DNA of 64,000 nucleotides from Leptolyngbyaceae cyanobacterium RM1_1_2 (GTDB lineage: Bacteria; Cyanobacteriota; Cyanobacteriia; Phormidesmidales; Phormidesmidaceae): contig JAAUQI010000020.1 in the NCBI GenBank assembly GCA_012032345.1, positions 1 through 64,000 on the forward strand, given 5' to 3'. The notes under the pieces were generated by a model. That model was not told where the DNA came from and searched no databases. It saw nothing but the letters and a program-made list of their open reading frames with translations. Both the position numbers and the translations under genes were made by a program. Each line of letters opens with the position of its first letter. Position 1 is the first letter of the stretch. This document shows positions 1-8,425 of the stretch, piece after piece.

Positions 1-323
1 TCCAAAGTGTGCATTGGCTTTCGGGCGATACGGACGTGGCTGAAAGCTTCATTCTTTCGTTCTCACCTATGTCAACAGCTTGGCTCTATTGACATGGAAG
101 TGGCTACTATTCTCAATAAGGCAGTCTCTATCGATTCTTGCGCTTACCCTGACCGCTGAGAGGTTATCTGTGGGCATCAAAGGAGATCTGCGGCGGCTCA
201 TCTCAATCGTTATGTTGCCTTGCTCTCCATGGAAGGAGGGCAAACGAACTTGCGTATTAACCACAAGCCTCAGGAATCATAGTATTTTAAATTGATATTA
301 AGGATAAGGCTCTCAGCCTGGTT
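1..323. other. Left-edge stretch without a convincing gene
   Basis: Short open frames exist on both strands (67-264 minus, 80-295 plus), but they overlap each other and neither has a recognisable motif or a good ribosome binding site. I see no RNA gene. The stretch may be the 5' flank of the small gene that follows, or the remains of an older insertion. Confidence 0.4.
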
Positions 324-686
324 GTGCAAAAAAGTCCTACTCAGAGAGCAAGAATGTTAGGCGAACTACTTGAAGTCGTAAACAAGCTATCTGAAGTCAG
401 CGATCGCCTACAACAGACAGGAGAGGCAAGGCGCAGACGTATCGCAGACTACTTTTTGAGTATAGAAGAATGTCTATGCGATAGCGTGGAACAACTCAAG
501 AATAATCAAGCACCTAACAGTAGATGGGGGGAACTTAAAGTTTATGTACGTAAACTACAAACAACTACTGGTAAAGAAATTGGTAAGGACACAGCAGAAG
601 AGTTATCTCTTCTGCTTCTAAGTACAGCTAAAAATATACCAGCTAAGAATGATATCCCATCTATAGAAACCGCTGCTGGAACCTAA
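324..686 (+). CDS. Small helical protein of unknown function
   Basis: The frame encodes up to 120 residues from a GTG; an ATG at 354 (residue 11) is an alternative start. The product is charged and predicted helical, with heptad-like leucines in residues 11-30, an Arg-rich stretch (RRRRIADYF) near residue 37 and a Leu-rich stretch near residue 95. No signal peptide or membrane segment is visible. It resembles the small helical modules at the N-termini of larger cyanobacterial proteins, but I cannot name a family. The stop codon lies directly against the presumed end of the IS256-type element, so the C-terminus may have been cut by the insertion. Confidence 0.5.
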   Translation: MQKSPTQRARMLGELLEVVNKLSEVSDRLQQTGEARRRRIADYFLSIEECLCDSVEQLKNNQAPNSRWGELKVYVRKLQTTTGKEIGKDTAEELSLLLLSTAKNIPAKNDIPSIETAAGT

Positions 687-938
687 AGGGGGTATGTCAA
701 CTAGTTTGTGTCAAGCATAGGATCGCTAGACGGGGAACCGGCCTTCAAACTCAATGGCGAAACGATTTAAGGCACCTTTCCAGTCTCGAATCGGCATTGT
801 CCATTTTTTCGAGACGTTAGCAATCGCAAGATAGATCACCTTCATGGCAGCCTCGTCGGTGGGAAAGGAACGGTGGTTTCGCAAGACTTTACGCAAGGTC
901 ATATTCAGCGACTCAATGGCATTGGTGGTATAAATCTG
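687..938 (-). mobile_element. IS256-family transposon remnant (right end and transposase C-terminus)
   Basis: The minus strand encodes about 69 residues typical of the C-terminus of IS256/Mutator transposases: YTTNAIESLN, then a RSFPTDEAAMK-type stretch, then KKWTMPIRDW and a terminal FEGRFPV followed by a stop. Beyond the stop, 687-715 looks like a terminal inverted repeat (GGGGGTATGTCAACTAG followed by TTTGTGTCAAG). The transposase N-terminus, its catalytic DDE residues and the left end are missing, so the element is dead. Confidence 0.8.
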
Positions 939-1322
939 CAGCCATTGCTGAATCGGGCCTTCGTCGCCCTGTAGGTCTTTGAGCAAGTTGCGGGTACAGG
1001 CCAGCAAGATATCGGTGTATTGGGTATCTTCTGGATCAATGTCTGCCTCTTCAGCGGCAAAATAGACCACCCGATAGCTATTTTTTTCTAAGTCATCCTT
1101 TAGCCGCAGCAGCTCAGTTGACTTGCCTGCGCCCCGATGCCCCGTATAAAGCTGATGCGTCAGCCGATCGCTCAGCAATATCTGCCTGCCCAAGTCCAGC
1201 AAAATATTTTCTGCCCCCCGCACCTTGCTACAGTTCACATAAACCGGGTCGCCCGCAGGCAGCGGCTCAAACGGGTCGAAGGCGTTGTAGATATTTCTCA
1301 GAGTTGCAAACGGAGTCGGCAT
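726..1322 (-). pseudogene. AAA-type ATPase N-terminus fused to IS256 transposase C-terminus
   Basis: One 198-residue frame joins two unrelated proteins. Residues 1 to about 129 are the N-terminus of a P-loop ATPase, with Walker A GHRGAGKST at 61-69 and no visible Walker B before the break. From about residue 130 (near base 935) the sequence becomes IS256 transposase. The ATPase resembles AAA/KAP-like NTPases of cyanobacteria that are normally much longer. The frame stays open by chance or by deletion. Neither half keeps a full catalytic set: the ATPase lacks its sensor region and the transposase its DDE core. The start ATG at 1322 looks original. I treat it as a decayed gene, not a functional fusion. 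Confidence 0.75.
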
Positions 1323-1402
1323 GAAGGATGAGGGTCGAGGGGGTTAGCTGGGATGTAGTGCGTAGCCTGTCTCGGTTTTTTAGACGACGTTGCCCTCCCT
1401 GC

Positions 1403-2452
1403 TCAAATTGTCGCTGACTTTCGACTCGAATGAGCGTTTTCAGCGGTCTGGCGACGTTTTAGGCCAAGGGCTGACAAAGATCCTAGCGCCAGTAAGCTCA
1501 GTCCAGAGACAGGCTCTGGGGTGCTGACTACAGGCTTATCTTGATGCAGCTCTACTAGGACAGCCTTGGCAATTTCTTCGTGCGCTCGGGTAGTGGGGTG
1601 AACATCATCCCAAAAAAGAAACCCGTCAGGATTGCTGCAGGGAACACCTGCTAGACCAGTGAGGGGGGCTACAAAACCTTGTAGACAAGGAGCTGTCGTA
1701 TTGGTAAAGCCAAAGCCCCCCGCCAGCGCCTGATCAAACAAAGTTTTGACGTCAAATAGCTTCACCTGGCTAATGCCCTGTACCGCTTGGGCCAGGAGCG
1801 TATTGTGCTGATTGGCGATCGCCGTCAGCGCTGCCGCCTGGACTGGATCGCTGGAGGCGACCGGCAGTTGGCCCAAGTCAGGTAAGTTTAGAACCAGAAG
1901 ATTTTTGACGCCTGCATCGACAAAAGCGGTGATTGCTGTCTCCAGGTTGTTGACTGGAATAGTCGGATCGGTGACGCCGCCGCCGAGGTAGTCATTAGCG
2001 CCACCCCAGAGGGTATAAAGAGCATCAGGATCGATCACTGGCGACAGGCCCAGATAGCTATCAAAAACCTGATCTTGGATGCCGTCAAAGTCAGGCACTA
2101 CCGGAAAAGGCAAGACCGCATTGAAATTATTGATGATGTTGAAATTGCTAGTCGTAGCACCGCCGACGGCAAAGTTGTTGACGGCGATCGCCCCAGGGCC
2201 AGGTAGCAACTCGTCAGCTAGATATTCAACCCACAAATCATCATTTGAGAACTTTTGAGCATAGGGGGGTGAGGCAGGAATGCCGACGGGTAGAAAGGGG
2301 ATTAAAGCGCTGGTCTGGGCATAAAGATTACCCGTATCAGACAGGCTATCGCCAAAGACAAACAGTTGGCTGAAGGTTGCTGCTGAAGCTGCTAGGGGCA
2401 CTAGCAGCGGAGACAAAATACCTGCTGTAATCAATGTTTTTCTAAGAAGCAT
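1403..2452 (-). CDS. Secreted SGNH/GDSL hydrolase with PEP-CTERM sorting tail
   Basis: This 349-residue exported esterase/lipase-type protein has a signal peptide (residues 1 to about 25, ending near ASAA). The GDSL block I (FVFGDSLSDTGN) gives nucleophile Ser36, block III is GGAND with Asn153, and block V DDVHPT supplies Asp282 and His285. The C-terminus carries a PEP-CTERM signal: PEP at 312-314, a hydrophobic helix, then LKRRQ. In this family the catalytic Ser-Asp-His with the Gly/Asn oxyanion hole hydrolyses esters; the substrate is unknown. The tail predicts recognition by a cyanobacterial exosortase and delivery to the envelope or outside. A second PEP-CTERM hydrolase lies at 33.5 kb. 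No exosortase gene is in the window. Confidence 0.92.
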   Translation of the reverse strand: MLLRKTLITAGILSPLLVPLAASAATFSQLFVFGDSLSDTGNLYAQTSALIPFLPVGIPASPPYAQKFSNDDLWVEYLADELLPGPGAIAVNNFAVGGATTSNFNIINNFNAVLPFPVVPDFDGIQDQVFDSYLGLSPVIDPDALYTLWGGANDYLGGGVTDPTIPVNNLETAITAFVDAGVKNLLVLNLPDLGQLPVASSDPVQAAALTAIANQHNTLLAQAVQGISQVKLFDVKTLFDQALAGGFGFTNTTAPCLQGFVAPLTGLAGVPCSNPDGFLFWDDVHPTTRAHEEIAKAVLVELHQDKPVVSTPEPVSGLSLLALGSLSALGLKRRQTAENAHSSRKSATI

Positions 2453-2496
2453 CTTTAATTTTTTCCTCTCAATACAGCTCAGTTAAGGGGTTAAAG

Positions 2497-2523
2497 TCAG
2501 CGCTAAAGCACTGACTACGAACC
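2497..2523 (-). repeat. Dispersed repeat copy 1 (pairs with 13552-13578)
   Basis: Read on the minus strand, this 27-base stretch matches 13552-13578 at nearly every position; the core is AGTCRGTGCTTTAGCGCTGA. Both copies lie in intergenic DNA, contain the self-complementary AGCGCT, and can form a small hairpin. It is probably a dispersed intergenic element or a transcript-end structure. Confidence 0.6.
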
Positions 2524-2574
2524 CTGATTTTCAGCTATGACATGCGCTAGTTTTATCTATTCAATCAGTTTTCG

Positions 2575-3672
2575 TCACGGGTTGGGTGAGGGCAATAATT
2601 GTTCACCTTCAGCAGCAGAATCTTGAGCTGGATTAGCAGGCGATCGCGTTGGCTTATTGCCTGAAGCCAAGTCTTGAGCAGAGATGCCCTCGGTCTGGTT
2701 GCCAAAGCGCCAGAGCACCGCCGCCGCCTCCGCCCGAGTCGTGGCCTTTTGGGGCAGCAGCAGCGTTGTATAGCCAAAAGCCCGCCGAATATTGGCAAAT
2801 TCGCCATTTTGATAGTCAGCCAGCACTGCTTTCAGCGCCAGCGGTTCGATTTTGGCTGCATCTTGAAATCCCCAGGCTTCCTGCACCGCTTCGATAGAGG
2901 CATTGGGTAGTGCCTGCCGGGTATCGAGGGGCGCTTTCCACAAAATCAGGTCTTCACGGGTCAGGGGCGCATCGGGGCGAAAGTTAACAGCCGTCGAATT
3001 GCCCGTCAGGGCGCTGGGGATCAGCCCCGCCTCTGCCAGTCCTTGAATGGCGGCAAAGTCAGGATCGCCAGTGGGCACGTCTTGAAAAGCGGGCTGAGCG
3101 CTGGTGACCCCCTGGCGAATCTTTTTGCTGGCCTGATCGCTGTAAAACTGGTTGTTGGCCTGAAACAGCCAGCGGGCATAGTTGCGTCGGGTAATAGCCT
3201 GATTGGGCTGAAACGTCTTACCGGACTCCCCAGTCTCATTGGGGGCGGCATCGATTAGCCCTAGCTGGGCCAGGTTTTCTAGATAGGGCTGGAGTTCTTC
3301 TGGAGCCTGGTCGAGGTCAGTAAAGCGCTGGCTTGTAGGCCGCGCCGCTGTTGGCTCTGGCGACAGGTCGGCTGCGGCAGCGCCAGTCTCTGGCTGTAGG
3401 GGGCCAATAAAGTCAGGATCGCCTGGTTCGGGAACTGCGCTGTTTAAGGCTGTGTCGGTTTCAGGTTCAACTTCAGCAGTCGTAGGGCCAGAAGCTTCTG
3501 TGTCAGGAGTGCTGGCCTCTGAGCTAAAGGGTGGATTTTCAGCTAGCTGCGGGTCAGCTTCAAGCGATCGCTCAAATATCTGACCGAGCGGCCCGCCCGC
3601 GCAGCCTGTTACCAGCAGCAGCCCACAGGCCAACCCACCCAAACAAGAACCCAGCTTCAACAACCGTATCAT
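2575..3672 (-). CDS. SLH-domain lipoprotein
   Basis: The 365-residue product starts with a lipoprotein signal: a hydrophobic stretch, then LVTGC with lipobox Cys24. Next is a low-complexity acidic, Pro/Thr-rich linker (about 30-120). The C-terminal part (about 120-330) holds S-layer-homology-like repeats (FTDLD...LGLI, FQDV...AGLIP, RANAAAVLWRFG-like). In cyanobacteria, lipid-anchored SLH proteins sit in the envelope and contact peptidoglycan or the outer layer. The gene is monocistronic and diverges from the SIMPL gene at 3797 across a 124-base shared promoter region. The exact role is unknown. Confidence 0.85.
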   Translation of the reverse strand: MIRLLKLGSCLGGLACGLLLVTGCAGGPLGQIFERSLEADPQLAENPPFSSEASTPDTEASGPTTAEVEPETDTALNSAVPEPGDPDFIGPLQPETGAAAADLSPEPTAARPTSQRFTDLDQAPEELQPYLENLAQLGLIDAAPNETGESGKTFQPNQAITRRNYARWLFQANNQFYSDQASKKIRQGVTSAQPAFQDVPTGDPDFAAIQGLAEAGLIPSALTGNSTAVNFRPDAPLTREDLILWKAPLDTRQALPNASIEAVQEAWGFQDAAKIEPLALKAVLADYQNGEFANIRRAFGYTTLLLPQKATTRAEAAAVLWRFGNQTEGISAQDLASGNKPTRSPANPAQDSAAEGEQLLPSPNP

Positions 3673-3796
3673 TACTTGAAAACATCAATATAGAAGTTAA
3701 TCTCACGCTAGCGTAGTTTGACAGCGGTCGGCGGACAAGGTTTTGTGGTGAGATTCGATTAGAATTGGCTAGCTGTTGTAGGAGTGAGTCATAAAC

Positions 3797-4672
3797 ATGC
3801 TAAAAATTCAGCAACTGATTGAGGTGACGAGCCGTTATTTAGGGGCTTTATCGGCGGTTGGGATGCTAGGGGTGGGGGCGACTACGCCTGCGATCGCGGC
3901 CTCTGCACTGGCCTCACCCGCCGCAGAAAGCTCATCAGATACCGCGATCGCCCAGCTCTTTTATCCTCCCGCTGATGGCCCTCGCATAGTTGCAGTTACT
4001 GGGCAGGGGCGGGCTAGCGTTACAGCAGACACAGCTCAGCTGCTCTTTGCCTTCACCAACCAGGATTCTGATCCCTACGATTATGCTATTCCCTATCCTG
4101 CAGAAGAGGCACCGCCGCCAGAGACACTACCGGAGCCAGTGCCTATTACCCGAGACTCTTTGCAAGCTGCGGTAGCGGCGCTAACCGCTTTGGGCATCTC
4201 GGCAGAGGATATTGAGATTGTTACCGATCCGCTGGAGCTAGGCCGATACCGGGTGTTTGGCGACGCCAGTCTGAGCCTAGATATTCGTCAGCCAACGCCA
4301 GAGAGAGTGGCTGAGATTCAGGAAGCTGTGGGGAACGCATTCAGCAACAACCCAAACGTTTTCGTTCAGGATTTTTACGTTCAGTATGCGATTGATAGCT
4401 GTGAGACGCTAGAAAATGAAGCTTATGCCTCTGCCATAGCCGATGCCCGCTTGCGTGCCGATGCGATCGCTGCGGCGACAGGCGTAGAGCTAGCCGATCC
4501 GCCCTCGGTGGCAGAGCTACCTTTCTTTGGTCGATTTTATTCGCCCTGCAGCAGTGAACCCAATATTGTCGATCAGATTTCTGGTGGTTTTGGGGGTCGC
4601 AGCTACAGCTCGCAGTCTGAGTCCGAAGTGGTGATTTACCGGGAGGTAGCGGTCACCTACCGAATTCGCTAA
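3797..4672 (+). CDS. SIMPL-domain (DUF541) exported protein
   Basis: The 291-residue protein has an N-terminal signal peptide (to about residue 40) and a SIMPL/DUF541 domain from about residue 65. The domain opens with the hallmark VTGQGRASVTADTAQLLFAF and ends with EVVIYREVAVTYRIR. SIMPL proteins are periplasmic or secreted, form oligomers, and have been linked to oxidative-stress tolerance in other bacteria; no enzymatic activity is established. The C-terminus overlaps the stop of the convergent flavoprotein gene by four bases. The ATG at 3797 follows the AGGAG-like stretch at 3780. Confidence 0.88.
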   Translation: MLKIQQLIEVTSRYLGALSAVGMLGVGATTPAIAASALASPAAESSSDTAIAQLFYPPADGPRIVAVTGQGRASVTADTAQLLFAFTNQDSDPYDYAIPYPAEEAPPPETLPEPVPITRDSLQAAVAALTALGISAEDIEIVTDPLELGRYRVFGDASLSLDIRQPTPERVAEIQEAVGNAFSNNPNVFVQDFYVQYAIDSCETLENEAYASAIADARLRADAIAAATGVELADPPSVAELPFFGRFYSPCSSEPNIVDQISGGFGGRSYSSQSESEVVIYREVAVTYRIR

Positions 4673-6174
4673 GGTTGCACCTGTGAGCGTCGCCAGTTAA
4701 ACCAGTTTTCCAGCCAGTCTCGCCGCCAAGACCCCACCGAGAGCTGGCGCGTCTGCCACTGCTGAGCGGTTTCAACGAGGGCGACCGTGAGGCTATGGGG
4801 TAGATGGGGCGATCGCAGGATTGCCCGAATAGTTTGTCTGGCCGCGATCGCCTGAGCTACGAGCTGAATTAATTCGCTGGACTGGGCCGCTGCTATCTGT
4901 GCCCCCAAAATTTCACCCTGGCGATGCACAATCAGTTGGCAAAAGCCGCTAGCCTGATCTAGCAGTTGCGCCTGATCATTCTGGTAGAGCGGCTGGGTGA
5001 AGACCCAAGCTTGATCGGCATACCAGGCTCGGGCCTGGGCAGTGGTGATGCCCACTCCGGTGATTTCTGGTGCAGAGGTAACGCTCCAGACTAGAGCGCG
5101 GCGATCTAGCTCAAATCGCGGCAGCAACAGAGCATTTTTGAGCGCGATTTCTATTTCTACAGGGGCGATCGCCCGAAATCCCTGTCGTCCTAAAGCAGCC
5201 CCTAATGCAAAAATGCGGGGATGGATGGTTTGTAAGCGATCGCTTGTAACCGGGCCAAAACTATCTTGCTTCACCCCAATAGCTTCCAGTCCCAAATCAA
5301 AGCTGCGCAAACTGGGGGCGGTGGCGACGATGAGCTGATCTACCGTGAGTATTGTCTGCGGCAGTTGAATCTGATAGCTAAGATCTACTGATTGATTAAA
5401 GCCATCCTGACTCACGGTCTGCTGCCAGCTTTGGGAAGCATCAGCTTTCTTCGACTTCGGCAGACTAAGGGAGCTTTCTAAGGGCTGCGCGGTTGGACTG
5501 GCTATAACCTTGCTGATTTCAGATAAAGCCCCAATTTCAATGCCCTCCGCCTCTAGCTGAGCCATCAGCCAGTGCCCCACCACTAAATCTTGCTGGTTTA
5601 GCCAGGTGGGTTCTAAAAATATCGTCACCTGACTGCCCAAACAAGCAAAAAGCTGTGCGACCGCTAGAGCGGCAGGCGTGCCCCCCAGAACCGCTAGGCG
5701 CTGCGGTAGCTCAGCTAAAGAGTGAAGCGTTTCTGGCGTGTAGAAATTTTGAGTCAGCCCCGCAACTGGCGGCCCAGGGGTAAAAAAGTCCGCTGCTAGC
5801 AGATAGGCTCTGGCCGTCAGCCAGCGCTGTCCCACCTCAAGGGCTAACCCCCGCCCAGGGCAAAACTTCCCAGCCGACTGCATGTAGTCAACGCCCCGAG
5901 ACAAAAGAATCTGCGGCGATCGCAGTTCGGCCTGCTGCTGACTGACCACCTCTGTCCACTGCTGCCATGACTGCCAGCTAGCTGCTGTAGTTTTTTGCCG
6001 CCACCGCTGCCAGGTGCCTACCTGCCGGAGATAGCTAGACTGCAGCGATCGCGCTACCCCTGCAGCCGTCGGCTCTACCAGGGCTACTCTGGCACCTTGG
6101 AGCGCCGCTGCGATCGCGGCCTGCCTGCCAGCCAGAGAACCGCCCAAAACCACCAGATCATAATCAACTGCCAT
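4669..6174 (-). CDS. FAD/NAD(P)-dependent pyridine-nucleotide-disulfide-type oxidoreductase lacking redox cysteines
   Basis: The 501-residue flavoprotein has an N-terminal FAD dinucleotide fold (VVLGGSLAGRQAA, about 8-20), a second nucleotide-binding fold (LAVLGGTPAALAVAQ, about 160-175), and a C-terminal dimerisation-like domain (about 370-470). The layout is that of mercuric/dihydrolipoamide reductases. The CxxxxC redox pair expected near residue 40-50 is absent (GVARSLQSSYL there), so it cannot use the classical disulfide relay. Proteins like this are often mislabelled mercuric reductase in cyanobacteria; the true substrate is unknown. larB lies eight bases upstream on the same strand, so the two are probably co-transcribed. 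Confidence 0.85.
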   Translation of the reverse strand: MAVDYDLVVLGGSLAGRQAAIAAALQGARVALVEPTAAGVARSLQSSYLRQVGTWQRWRQKTTAASWQSWQQWTEVVSQQQAELRSPQILLSRGVDYMQSAGKFCPGRGLALEVGQRWLTARAYLLAADFFTPGPPVAGLTQNFYTPETLHSLAELPQRLAVLGGTPAALAVAQLFACLGSQVTIFLEPTWLNQQDLVVGHWLMAQLEAEGIEIGALSEISKVIASPTAQPLESSLSLPKSKKADASQSWQQTVSQDGFNQSVDLSYQIQLPQTILTVDQLIVATAPSLRSFDLGLEAIGVKQDSFGPVTSDRLQTIHPRIFALGAALGRQGFRAIAPVEIEIALKNALLLPRFELDRRALVWSVTSAPEITGVGITTAQARAWYADQAWVFTQPLYQNDQAQLLDQASGFCQLIVHRQGEILGAQIAAAQSSELIQLVAQAIAARQTIRAILRSPHLPHSLTVALVETAQQWQTRQLSVGSWRRDWLENWFNWRRSQVQP

Positions 6175-6182
6175 ACACAGCC

Positions 6183-6977
6183 CTAGCCAGCATCCTTGAG
6201 TTTAGCTGCCGTCCGCAAAATTTGACCGGCCAAGACTGCCGCCCCAAAACCGTTGTCAATATTGACGACGCCAATACCTGCTGCACAAGAATTAAGCATC
6301 GTCAGCAGCGGCGCTAGGCCGTTAAAGCTGGCTCCATAGCCGACACTGGTGGGCACCGCAATTACCGGGCAGCTAGCTAAGCCAGCAACCACGCTCGGCA
6401 GGGCACCTTCCATACCGGCAACCACAATCAGCACGTCGGCCTCATCAATCACCGGGCGATGGCTGAGCAAACGATGGATTCCGGCAACGCCCACATCCCA
6501 AAGCCGCTGCACCCGAAAACCTGATAGCTCAGCGGTCATAGCGGCTTCTTGAGCCACAGGCAAATCCGCCGTACCTGCGGTCAAAATGGAAATTATTCCA
6601 GCATACTGCGGCACAATCTGCACTGGAACCAGAGCGCAAATTCGAGCAGTTTCATCATAAATCAGCCCCGGTATGGCACTCTGTAGCTGGGCGTAAACCT
6701 CTGGTGTGATTCGGGTTGCCATCACCACTGGATTGCGCTGCCGCAAACTGTGAATAATTTGCACAATCTGGTCTACGGTCTTACCAGGCCCCCAAATTAC
6801 CTCTGGAAAGCCTGTGCGCAATGGGCGATGATGATCTACTTTGGCAAACTCATCAATCGGCTCAAAGTCAAAATTTTTCAGCTTTGTAAAAGCCAGCTCT
6901 GGGCTGACAGCTCCCTGAGCCACAGATTTCAACAGCCCCTGTAAGGCTTCAGCTTGATCCACAGACCTCTTATCCAC
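6183..6977 (-). CDS. larB: Nickel-pincer cofactor biosynthesis protein LarB
   Basis: The 264-residue protein has the PurE-like AIR-carboxylase fold of LarB. Visible signatures are TAGTADLPVAQEA, the VGVAGIHRLL stretch, ADVLIVVAGMEGALPSVVAGL, PVIAVPTSVGYG and the NIDNGFGAA end. LarB carboxylates nicotinic acid adenine dinucleotide and hydrolyses the phosphoanhydride in the pathway to the nickel-pincer nucleotide of lactate racemase. No larC, larE or larA is nearby, so the cofactor pathway here is either dispersed or incomplete. The start is GTG at 6977; a second in-frame GTG (residue 6) is possible. The gene precedes the flavoprotein gene in a probable operon. Confidence 0.9.
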   Translation of the reverse strand: MDKRSVDQAEALQGLLKSVAQGAVSPELAFTKLKNFDFEPIDEFAKVDHHRPLRTGFPEVIWGPGKTVDQIVQIIHSLRQRNPVVMATRITPEVYAQLQSAIPGLIYDETARICALVPVQIVPQYAGIISILTAGTADLPVAQEAAMTAELSGFRVQRLWDVGVAGIHRLLSHRPVIDEADVLIVVAGMEGALPSVVAGLASCPVIAVPTSVGYGASFNGLAPLLTMLNSCAAGIGVVNIDNGFGAAVLAGQILRTAAKLKDAG

Positions 6978-7116
6978 TTCCGCGACAACGTACTCTCTAG
7001 GCTATCGCTTCTCAGTGTTGTTGTTAGCGGACGAAGATTTTAGATGACTATGCCAAACCCACTTCACTGATATACCGCTTGACTAGAACACTGCTGTCTA
7101 TGAAGTAGACCCTCAT

Positions 7117-8205
7117 CTAGCGACGTTCCTCAATAATTACCTCAGAAATTGGTTGTCCTGAAACCGAAATGAGTCGCCGCTTAGGTTGTGGGTTACGGGG
7201 GGGAAACTTAATCTGTGTGACTAGGCCAGAAGCTAATAATGCTTGGTGAAAGGCCGATCGCTTGGCTTGTTCAGAGGTTTGTTCGTGCTCGTTAAGCTGG
7301 GTTTCAATCGTTGCTCTGTTTTCCTGCTCAAGACTCTCAAGAAGAAAATCATGCCAGTGTTGAGCTTGAGAATAGTTTGGATCAATTGATAAAGCTGTAC
7401 TGTAACTGGCAAGGGCATTTTCAAGCTGATTCAACTGTCGTAGCGCATTACCTCGATTAGTCCAATACGATGCTTTATCAGTTTCTAATGCCACAGCTCT
7501 GTCAAAGCTATTCAGGGCTTCTTGGTAACGCCCTAAAGAATAGAGATCTGCACCCCGGTTGTTCCATGTGTGTGAGCTATCTGGGCAGAGAATTATAGCT
7601 TTCTCATAACTGGCGATCGCCTGCTCATAACTAACCAATGCCTCTTGATGATGGCCCATCTGAGACAATACCTTACCTCGATTAGCCCATGATCGAAAAT
7701 TATTAGGGTTAGCGTTTACAGCTTGGTTGTAGCTCTCTACAGTTTCTTCAAGAAGACCTAAATCCCAGAGGCTCAGTCCCCTATTGTGCCAAACCCAATC
7801 CTCATACTGGTCTGGCTGGCACTCTAAAGCCTTGTCGTAGTTTGCTACAGCATCTTTGTACTGCCCCAGTTCCTGTAGCAGGTTGCCCTTGTTATACCAG
7901 GCAACAAAAATGTCTGGATTTATTTCTATCGCCTGGTCAAAACTCGATATTGCCTGCTGCTGCTGCTGAAGTTCAGCTTGCGCTAGGCCAAGTTTGTTCC
8001 AGGCAAGGTATTCATCAGATTTATTGGCTAAAGCACGTTCATAACATGCGATGCTTTCTTGGTAACGCCCCTGCTCGTAGAGTTTGTCTCCCTCGCTATG
8101 CCACACAGAATGCTGATGAACGAAGCCCTCAGAGTTAGGCAGTTCTGAAGGCTTCAGGCGAAAGTCAACATAGGTTTCGTTAAATCTGGGGAGAACAGTC
8201 AGCAT
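7117..8205 (-). CDS. Tetratricopeptide-repeat protein
   Basis: The 362-residue protein consists mainly of consecutive 34-residue TPR units from about residue 35 to 290 (for example YQEAL-NSFDRAVAL and YKDAVANYDKALE). A charged tail with an Arg/Pro-rich end follows (RNPQPKRRLISVSG). No signal peptide or catalytic domain is seen. TPR solenoids act as protein-protein scaffolds; the partner is unknown. The gene stands alone on the minus strand, with about 140 bases to larB and 220 to the antiporter. Confidence 0.88.
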   Translation of the reverse strand: MLTVLPRFNETYVDFRLKPSELPNSEGFVHQHSVWHSEGDKLYEQGRYQESIACYERALANKSDEYLAWNKLGLAQAELQQQQQAISSFDQAIEINPDIFVAWYNKGNLLQELGQYKDAVANYDKALECQPDQYEDWVWHNRGLSLWDLGLLEETVESYNQAVNANPNNFRSWANRGKVLSQMGHHQEALVSYEQAIASYEKAIILCPDSSHTWNNRGADLYSLGRYQEALNSFDRAVALETDKASYWTNRGNALRQLNQLENALASYSTALSIDPNYSQAQHWHDFLLESLEQENRATIETQLNEHEQTSEQAKRSAFHQALLASGLVTQIKFPPRNPQPKRRLISVSGQPISEVIIEERR

Positions 8206-8425
8206 TGCTAATATAAAAAGGCAGCAGTCCTATCTTCTTTCTACACTATCGAAAAATTTTTGGCACAGGAGAAATTGGGTAGTCTTCGTGAAAGTTTAGC
8301 GACCATCGCCAGTTGATGAGTGTGTGGGTTAGTTGCATGATTGAGGGGTAGGATCGCTCTTAGCTGCACACAAGAAAGCGATCGCCCTTGATAGCTGCTG
8401 TCTAATGGCAGTTTAGCCAGCACGT

